DNA of 64,000 bases, taken from positions 17,040,501-17,104,500 of the forward strand of contig JAULJL010000011.1 in NCBI GenBank assembly GCA_030761205.1, in the 5' to 3' direction. Below the pieces are notes generated by a model, which was given only the letters and a program-made list of their open reading frames with translations, ran no database searches and was not told the DNA's origin. This DNA is from Fremontodendron californicum. Lineage: Eukaryota; Streptophyta; Magnoliopsida; Malvales; Malvaceae. Of this stretch, positions 56,215-64,000 are shown one piece after another (the stretch's first letter is position 1; each line of letters opens with the position of its first letter). The position numbers were made by a program, and so were the translations under genes.

Positions 56215-58547
56215 TTATCCCCTGTTAGCAGCCTCAGGAGCATAACACTTTCCGCTTCGTGTTAAGTGCCCCACACCTATGATATCTTGCTGACTCGAAG
56301 ATCTAGGCATAACCTTGCTGCAGTCATATTTCCATGGTGCAGCTTTGTTTTCCTTGTATGAAAAGGAAACAGGCAAATCAATGATTAACTTAGGTGCACT
56401 TTCCTCAACGACTGGCATAACTTTCTCCTATGGTTCATCATAATAGATGATCAAGGATCTGCCTATCTCGTAGCCAGCTGCATTCTTAATAACTTCTATT
56501 ACCTCCTTTGTCTCTTCGTAAAAATGGGCCTCCCAATATCCATCATCTTTTGGACCTTAGCCAGAAAATCCCCGCAGTCCTGTATGACATGACCTTTACA
56601 TTTATGAAACGGGCACCAATTCTGCACCCTCTTTGCAACCATTTTTAGACTGTCTGCATCTCCCACCATTCCTGCCTTGACCATCTCAACCCATACTGTC
56701 AACATCAGAGTCTTGACTTCCCTGACATCCCTTTTTAACCTTTTGACTTCTCCTGCCAATACTACATTTACCCGATTCTCAGCATGATTGGGCAATGGGT
56801 TTATCGCTACATTCGGCCCATTCTTTGCCCCAAACTTCACAACTCTGACATTGATCAGGTTTTGGACTTTCTTTTTAAAGGTCAGGCAATCTTCAGTCGA
56901 ATGACCTTGAACTCTTACGTGGTATGCGCAGGTAGTGTTTGCATTGTACCACCTTGGATATAGAGGTGTTAGAGGTTTGAGGTACACGTGTGCAACAAGT
57001 TGACCCTGCAATAGTTTAGGATATAGCTCACCATAGGTGGTAGGAATCGGATCAAATTGGGGTTTTTGATCGTTCCTTGGTGAACATTGGTCATTGCGCG
57101 CAGGACCTTGAGTGTTTGGGAAAGTATTTCGAGGAAAGGTTATTTGTGGGGATATACCAGTTGGGAACGGCTGTTGTGGTATATTGGTATAGGGGAATGG
57201 ATTTTGGGTAAGATGGTTCACATTGGGGTAGTAAGGATTATACCCCGGGTAAGATGTATAAGGTGTCGGAGGTGCATAAGATGTAGTAGGGGTATAAGGC
57301 TTGGGAGGTGTGTATGGTGTAGGAGGTGTATAAGGGTATTGATTGAAACTTACTACATGTGTCTCCTCCTTCTTCTTTACAGGAAAAACTCTCTTCGGGG
57401 TAACAGACACACCACCTTCCATCTTCCCATTCTTAATAACAGACTCTACCATCTCCCCAGATATCACCATATCTGCAAAGTCCTTGGTATCGCTTCCTAC
57501 CAATTTATCATAATAAGGTGCTTTCAGGGTATTGATGAAAAACACTGTGGTTTTTTTGCTACTTAAAGGGGGTTGCACTTGTGTGGCCAGATCCCTCTAC
57601 CTTTGCGAGTATTCTTTGAAGCTCTCATTGGACCTCTTTTCCATATTCTGTAGCGAAGCCTATCAGTTACCATGTCAGACACATGCTTATAATATTCCAT
57701 GAAAGCCCTGGCTAAATCCGTCCATGAACGAATCTTGGTACGCTCAGTTGATTGTACCATCGGGTTACTGACCTTGTCAAGCTATCTTGGAAAAAATAGA
57801 TAAGTAGTTCTCATTATCATCATGCCCCATCATCCTTCTGCAGTACTTGGTCAGATGTGCTGATGGGTTGGTAGTCCCATTATACTTTTCAAAGTCTGGT
57901 ACTTTGAACTTTTGGGGAATTACTAGATCGTGTACTAAGCTCATCTCTTTGGCATTCAGACTACCAAATAACTCTACCCCTTCAACTGCCCTTAACCTTT
58001 CTTCTAGTGGCTGATATTTTTTTTGGGATTTAGCAGTTTCAACCCTCTTCAGTTCAGTCATCTTTGCCCTTTCCTTTTCACCCATTTCTTCAAAGTCTGG
58101 AACTTCCACATCAATTGGATCAACCAGAACATTACCCCTTTTAGGACCAAAATTTTGTGCTTCGACCGCTGGTTGGATGTAAATATAGGATTCTGCCCCA
58201 GTCGAAAGTTCATTTACCATAGGCTGGGATCTCTGACCCTTCTTCTGTACCACCTCTGGTCGGTCTTCCTGATTCACTGCCTCCATTCCTGTAACAGAAT
58301 TTTCTCCTGGCCACTTCTGCCTCATCATGGTACTCATCATCTCTATGAGTTTGGTCATTTGTTCCCGTGACTCCTTTTGAGACTTGGTTAATTGTTACTG
58401 CAGTTTTTTTTTAATTCTTTCCATCCTTTAAATTCTAGCAAGCTGATCGTTCTCCATAGCTCTTGCTTGAGATCGAGTATTGTAAGGGTGTCGAAAGTCT
58501 GATTCTTTTTGAGTGTGACCAATTGTACCTTTAGTTTTAAAAACCAT
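56215..58547 (-). pseudogene. Gag of element B
   Basis: The start is placed at ATG 58547 (MVFKTKGTIGHTQKES), followed by RTRSQARAMEND-like helix and two early stops. The main open part (58358-57777) has LNAKEMSLVHDLVIPQKFKV, then PDFEKYNGTTNPSAHL, the start of the retrotransposon gag capsid. Capsid continues across frame changes at about 57760-57563 (SWTDLARAFMEYY). A Pro/Tyr/Thr-rich linker with YTPPTPY repeats (about 57360-57220) follows. Two zinc knuckles are both of the CX2HXnHX4C form: CAYHVRVQGHSTEDC (about 56920) and CPFHKCKGHVIQDC (about 56610). The second Cys of the usual CCHC is His in both. The last piece (56418-56215) holds FSYKENKAAPWKYDC. At least four stops or frame changes. 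Confidence 0.88.
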
Positions 58548-58939
58548 GGATTAGAAATTTTTGAAACATTTCTTATTTTATTTTATAAGAATGAATGAAT
58601 GAACAAATAAGTAAATGACTAAGTGTATGAACTTAAATGACTAATTATAAATTATAAATAATAAATGAATGGACAAATAAATAAATAAATGACTAAGTGT
58701 ATGAACAATTTACAAAGAATAAATGAATGAATGATTATGAATATAAATGAATGAACAAATAAAATATATAATAGAGAGAACAAATGAATGATGAATGCAT
58801 TTAGAAGTATTGGCCCCGGGATAATTCCAACCAAACGATCTTTCATTGATTTCATGGAACTAAATACACAAAGAAAAGATCATTGCTTAAGATAATCTGA
58901 TAATCTGTCTCTCCTAATTTAAAGCTATTACAAAATACT
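58548..58939. other. ORF1-gag spacer with AATGA repeats
   Basis: About 390 bp of low-complexity sequence (AATGAATGAACAAATAA and AATGACTAAGTGTATGAAC, each repeated) between the end of ORF1 and the gag ATG. Such a spacer separates ORF1 from gag-pro in Ogre-type elements. Confidence 0.6.
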
Positions 58940-60658
58940 AGTCCTATAGTAACTCGCTCTGATCTTGAACCTTTTTCACTGTCCTCTTTTGACTATCTTG
59001 CTCTTCCATCTGACCCTACTTGTTCACGACCCTTTGACATGTCAGCAGAAGCACCACCGTGTAAGCTTTCCTTAGCTTGTTTCTCTAGTTGATTTGCTCA
59101 GGCTTCCTCATGCTTTGCTCTTTCTGCCCAATAGTTTTTCTTCTTCTTGAGGTTTTTGACTTCTTGTTCCTATTCCCCGAAAGTCTTGAGGGTCCCCTCG
59201 AATTTGAGCTCGAAACGGTACCTCTTGTTCTCCAAGTGTAATTCCTGAAGATTGCTTTTAGCAGTGTCCCTCTCTCTCTTGATCTTTTCATTTTCTCTTT
59301 CTCGGGCTGATTCCCTATTTGTCATATCCTCAAGCTCTTCTTGCAAACGGGCAATTTCCTTGCTCATTTGGGCCTTTTCTTTTTCGAATTCTGCCCTTGA
59401 GATTTCTAACTCCGATGGCGCTTCCTTGGGCGGCGAACTCAAATGTTGAACTTCTTCTCCATCTGATGTCAACAGCCTATCATTAACCCTCAATTCCCTC
59501 CATGTCAGGTAATCAGGTGTGACGATGTCGGCATATCTAGCTACCTCCACTCGATGATTTTCCTTCCATGCTACTACAATCTCACGTACCTTTCCCGAAT
59601 ATCAATCTTCTTTATAAGCAAATTCCAAATTACGAAGGTCATGGGTCATAGGAGTAAACTGACGGGATTCTAATTGCCTCAGTACTAGCAGTGGTGCATA
59701 GCTCACTCCTCCCCATACTCTCAATAATGGAACAGAAGCTTTATATTCGCACTTGTACAATGTCGGCATAGGAGCTATCGATGGAGCTCTCCAAATTATC
59801 ATCTCAGCCCTGATATTCTGGAATATGTTGATCCATTGTTCCTCAGTCCTATTTTCAAGCCAATCCCTCTTAAGAAATTCACCAATTGGTGAAAAAGATT
59901 TCCAGTATGAGCGAAGAGGGAAATTCTCCTGTTTACAAAAATGACTCTTAACCCATATGTAAAGGAGCTGTATACAACCTAGAAAACGCCCTTTTCCTTC
60001 CCATCTACAGAAATTCAGGGATCGGATTGTTTCTGCTATAATTGCCGGGGCTGGGATTATCCTTTGCTCAAGCCTCTCAAAAACATCAAATATCGCCACA
60101 TCCACATACCCTAATGTCTTTGGGAAGATAACTAAACCATAGATAGCCAAAGCAAAAATATTCCTAACTGTCTCCTTACTTGAATGGCTATGGATTAAGG
60201 TTCGTAAAATGTCCCATGATATACAGTAGCTTACCCCTTTTCGGACAACATGGCTTTCGACCCAATTTCTTTCCACTCCCAGAATTTTAGACACCTTTTT
60301 CTTGAAACCTGGTGTCTTTGTATCCTTCAAATAAATACGGTCGGGAATAACATTCTCAATATACAACAAGGTCGAATATTCCTCTATGGTTGGAGTCATA
60401 TCCTCTCGATTGAAGGTAGAACACCGATAAGCATGATTCCAGAATTACACCATAGCCCGGATTACCTCACCACTAACCTTAACCTGAGCTAGCAGTGCTA
60501 TGTCCCCATAACTCTGAGTGAAGGCTTCTTTTTCTGATATGTTCCACTGATTCCATATATCCATCAATTCCCGTAGATCATTTTGCTTGATAGTAAGATC
60601 AATCTCGGCTGGCAATGCTGACACATATCCCATCTTCAAACAATCCTCAATATCCTGC
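58940..60658 (-). pseudogene. ORF1 of element B (protein of unknown function, DUF7745-like plus coiled coil)
   Basis: Extra reading frame upstream of gag. A single frame runs about 1.7 kb, broken only by point stops (TAA near 60442, TGA near 59600, TAG near 59167 and two more near 59095 and 58998), with no frameshift. The N-terminal part has MGYVSALPAEIDL, LMDIWNQW and SYGDIALLAQV, then FWNHAYRCSTF, DMTPTIEEYSTLL and KKVSKILGVERNWV. A helical domain follows (FALAIYGLVIFPKTLGYVDV, CRWEGKGRFLGCIQLLYIW). This resembles the plant domain catalogued as DUF7745, which is related in style to the plant mobile domain. The C-terminal part (about 59460-59170) is a long coiled coil (ISRAEFEKEKAQMSKEIARL). 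Function unknown. An ORF at this place is a hallmark of Ogre elements. Confidence 0.82.
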
Positions 60659-61698
60659 TAACCTTTCTCGGACTGTCTCCTAACTTTTAAATGCTTCTCG
60701 ACCACTAAAACACTCTAACCCTCCATGAAAGCCCTTTTGGTTGAATATTATCCCGAGACCAATAACTTTGCACGTGCAAAAAATGATGATAAGAATGCAA
60801 AAAAAAAAAAAAAAAAACAACAACAAAAAGAAAATGAATTAGTAACAGGAATAAATTTGAATAATACAAAAAAAAAATATAATTCAAAACAATAATTATT
60901 CCTGAGGATGCCAACAAAATTTTGGCATTATAACACCCCTGGGATGAAATATCAATACTTATTACGGGCATTATGATGTACGTTCATCATTGTCCGATTT
61001 TCAAAAATAAACTTATTCGGAAAGTAGAATAGAAGGTAAAAGGATTGGAAATATTCCTCCATGTGTTCTTAACTTCGGGATATTTAATTAGAAATCCGAC
61101 ATGGCTTCACCTAGGTTTACTATATGAAGGTGAATTAGTTCTAAAAGCCCCGAATTGTTCCTCACTATCGCTGGTGAAGGCTAGTAAGGCACCCCGATAA
61201 AAGCGGGTTCAATTCGTTAGAGTCTATTTCCCTAGCCCATGCGGATTGTTAATCACGAAGGCTTAGGTGATTTAGTACTCCGGAAGTGTTTCACTAGCCC
61301 ATGCGGATTGTTAATCACGAAGGCTTAGTTACTTTGCTCCCACCTAAAAGGACGGAACCCAGGTATAGGATTCATGATATGCAAATGCAAGTGTAGTGTG
61401 TGAGGAGAAATAACAAACCTTCCACCACCTATTCTACATCCCTTATTCTAAATGCCCCAACAAGATTAAACAACATAAATCATCAATTAATCAATAAATG
61501 AATATATGCACCAAAATAACCAGAGAATAATTATAATATATATGCACATGAATATGGACATATTTAAAACATTTTATTATTTTTGAAATTATCCATCTTT
61601 TTTTTTTAAATGTGGGAATTAAAATTCAATACCAATTAAACCAACAAAATCGAGACTTTGATAACACACGACCAATTTTAGGCCTGACTCTCCAATAG
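60659..61698. other. Leader between PBS and ORF1 of element B
   Basis: About 1 kb of 5' UTR. It has an A-run at about 60799-60818, an exact 35-bp direct duplication starting CTAGCCCATGCGGATTGTTA at 61232 and 61294 (62 bp apart), and CTCACTATCGCTGGTGAAGG just upstream. No ORF. This is where packaging or translation signals would sit. Confidence 0.6.
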
Positions 61699-61716
61699 TC
61701 CCAGTGGAGTCGCCAA
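61699..61716 (-). other. Primer-binding site of element B
   Basis: The minus strand reads TTGGCGACTCCACTGGGA, two bases after the LTR end GGTTGCGACA. Ogre/Tat elements generally use a tRNA-Arg primer. The match to a specific tRNA is from memory of the family and should be checked. Confidence 0.8.
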
Positions 61717-61718
61717 GC

Positions 61719-64000
61719 TGTCGCAACCTAAAAAAAATAACAAGTCTCATCACAAGACATTATTATTCGTTAAGTGTGACATTAAAAAACCCGAGAAAAA
61801 GTCGACTTAATTCCTCTAGAAAAATGAAGGTTTTGAAAATGACCTTGAGAAAAGACATGGAGTCGCCATCAATATTTTTTAGCTAGGTGTGATCAGCCAT
61901 CTATTAAAACCAGTTTTATAAAATATTTTAAAATTTATTAAAACATTTTTAAAACCAATTTCAAGTATGCATTTTAAACCAGAGAAATCAAAGAAATGGG
62001 TTCGGGACTCGGTTACGTGTGGGGAAGGACTAGCACCCCCACAACGCCCGTATAAAATGGTACCTTATTAATCGTGTGTTATCTCAAGTCTCGATAAAAA
62101 AGTCGATTTTAAATTTAGTATTTCAAGTTAATTCCCAATTTAAAGAAAAAAAAAATCCATTTTTAATTGAAAATGATCCGGAATTTATAAATTCAAAATT
62201 TTCCTATATTCCCCAACAAATGTTGCAAAATATAGAAATTTTTATTAGTTTGGAAAACTTTCCGAATCATTCTTATTTTAAAGAAGATATTCCGTTATTA
62301 ATGATAATTGATGATATCCTCCCAAGCAAACCCGGCAGAGAACTCAAGAATTATTTTAAATCGGGAATATCTTTATTTTATTGAAAATCATTACCTTTTC
62401 GAAAACATTTTAAAAATATGAATATGAATATGTATGATATAAATAAAATGACATAGCAAAGACTAAATATTATAATGTAACCTAAATGATATGATATGAT
62501 TTAAATGTCTTAGCATATTCTAAATGAAATGGAATATCCTAAATTATATGATATATTCTAAATGAAATGAAATGACCTAGGTAACATAATATATTCTATA
62601 TGAAATGTAATACCCCAAGTCATATGATACATTCTAAACGAAATAAAATGACCTAGGTAACATAATATATTCTATATGAAATGTAATATCCTAAATGACA
62701 TAATATATCCTAAATGAAATGACCTAGGTAACATAATAAATTCTACATGAAATAAAATAATTTAAATGACATGGCAAATATGAAAGATATGGCATATAAT
62801 TTAAATGACATGGAATATAAAATAATGCTATCATATAATACGCATAAAAATAATAATGCATGAACATAGTATATGCTAAATAATATGACAAAAAAATAAC
62901 TAAATAAAAAGCATAGGATATCATGAAATATTCAAAACCATATAATAAATAATATAACATCAAAAAATATAAATCAAAATAATAACAATACCATAGGAAT
63001 TATCATAGAAAAAATCACATATTATATAAAATGCATGAATATGGAAAATGCAATGCATGAAAATGTATTTTTTCCTTTAATTAAGGAAATCCGTATATCT
63101 AAAAAGATATCCGGCTACCTTAGGAAAATATATCAAATTAAATATTCTAAAACCAAAATACTGTGTGATTGTTTTAAAAATATTTTGAAAAGCTTAGATT
63201 AAAAATAAAAGCTTGGCTAAATTCTTTTTATAATGGCTCTAATTTCCTAAGTTTAAAATCCCAGACTTGACTACCCTTAACCCGAGACTTAAAAAATCAT
63301 TTTTAGAGTTTAAAAAGGCTTAGAAACTACCCTAAGTCAGTAGCTACACTTCCTAATCAGCCCCTCTAAGTAACTTAATCAAAACAGAAAAATGATTTTC
63401 CCTCAAATTCAATTCTGACTCCACTGTCCAGTTTTAAACCACAATTTTTTTACCCTATTTTTGAAAATTCTAAAACATTTTAAAAAAATACTAAAGACTC
63501 AGAAAATGTAAAACTACACGGGAAAAAATTGGCTTAATTTTTTGATTAAAGATGACTGCCCATAAAAATAGGGAAATTACAAGTACTGGGTGAAAAAACG
63601 GTTTTGCCAAAACACATTTTTGCCTTTGATAAAATCATTTAAAAATCAAAGTAAAAATATTTAAGACTCTCTAAATGACTCACAAACAGTAGCTAGCACT
63701 TTTGAAAAGTTAGACAAAAATTAGCTAAGTAAAAAAAAATCACAAAGGTAGAATAATCAATTTGACAACTCTTTAATTTTCCACAAGTATGCTCAAGATA
63801 GCAGGACTTTGAACCATTAATTGGCCTAAGTCATAAGTCAAGTGGCAAGGACATGAAATGCATGAAAAATACAGCAAATATGATGCATGAAATGCATGAT
63901 TTTAAACCTAAATGTCATGAAAAAAGTATGGCATCAATAAAATGACCTAGACCTAAATGAACTTGCATGGCATTTAATGCAACCTAGGTCTAAAATGCAT
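61719..64000 (-). repeat. 5' LTR of element B, truncated by the window
   Basis: Starts TGTCGCAACC next to the PBS and is collinear with 43722-46018 for its whole visible length (2,282 versus 2,297 bp). It includes the R/U5 block, the CATTT-type repeats (62440-62820) and the AATGCATGG-rich region at the end. Many differences are C-to-T or G-to-A at CG and CNG sites. Confidence 0.92.

Larger units (their letters stand above)
43722..64000 (-). mobile_element. Tat/Ogre-type LTR retrotransposon 'B' (5' LTR cut by window end)
   Basis: The 3' LTR is 43722-48883, the internal region 48884-61718 (12,835 bp), and the 5' LTR runs from 61719 to past the window end. If the 5' LTR is as long as the 3' LTR, the element is about 23 kb. 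In element sense the order is PBS, leader, ORF1, gag, protease, G-patch, probable intron, RT, RNase H, archaeal-type RNase H, integrase, 3' UTR with tandem repeats, polypurine tract. Very long LTRs, an ORF upstream of gag, dual RNase H, an intron before RT and 3' UTR satellites are the recognised Tat/Ogre plan. It is inserted into A's 3' UTR: the left flank GAAGG is the candidate 5-bp duplication. Many stops and at least one RT frameshift make it inactive. The two LTRs differ at about 6% of sites by eye over 430 bp. Confidence 0.9.

Noticed and set aside
57087..57566. 159-codon plus frame (Arg/Cys/Ile rich)
   Set aside because: Antisense shadow of the Pro/Tyr-rich gag linker.

Overview
The window is plant nuclear DNA, about 70% A+T, packed with transposable elements. 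I found no intact host gene, tRNA, rRNA or CRISPR. The element types are giant-LTR Ty3/gypsy elements of the Tat/Ogre kind, an Athila-like gag-only element, a Ty1/copia element with an initiator-Met tRNA primer site, and two hAT families (ZMYM1-like and RICESLEEPER-like). Together they indicate a flowering plant, probably a eudicot, in a heterochromatic region. The species cannot be told from the sequence.

Left third (1-14495). This is a nest of Tat-type LTRs. LTR 'D1' (+ strand, 1-3264) abuts LTR 'D2' (+, 3265-3619 and 9579-10768). D2 is split by a complete 5.96-kb Athila-like element 'C' (3620-9578) with perfect ATTTT target duplications, a tRNA-Asp-type primer site and one intact gag-like ORF. 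D2 itself sits inside a minus-oriented LTR 'E1' (10769-14495).

Middle (14496-25295). This holds older sequence: a four-unit minisatellite (15056-15590), A+T-rich filler, a hAT element 'hAT1' (16884-19923) with a perfect 8-bp target duplication TATATGAG and a broken transposase, a probable MITE (19966-20265), a second minisatellite (22025-22500), and the 3' half of a second hAT element 'hAT2' (22563-25295).

Right (25296-64000). Successive insertions stack here. hAT2 is cut by a plus-oriented Tat LTR 'E2' (25296-29013). E2 is cut by a copia element (29014-34995; LTR, primer site, broken gag). Copia is cut by Tat/Ogre element 'A' (3' LTR 34996-39819 plus 3' UTR with tandem repeats to 43721). 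A is cut by Tat/Ogre element 'B' (43722 to beyond the window end).

Element B lies on the minus strand. It has a 5.16-kb 3' LTR, a polypurine tract, a 22-bp tandem array in its 3' UTR, and then, read backwards, integrase, archaeal-type RNase H, RNase H, reverse transcriptase, a probable 217-nt intron, G-patch, protease, gag, an extra ORF1, a leader, a primer-binding site and the start of the 5' LTR. Each protein is broken by stops or frameshifts, so B is a fossil. Its plan matches the Ogre group: extra ORF upstream of gag, dual RNase H, an intron before RT and satellite-like repeats in the 3' UTR. The points I rate most worth checking are the in-frame intron, the G-patch module, the 159-bp tandem array shared by two LTR subfamilies, the primer-site-like block inside the LTRs, and the intact ORF in gag-only element C.
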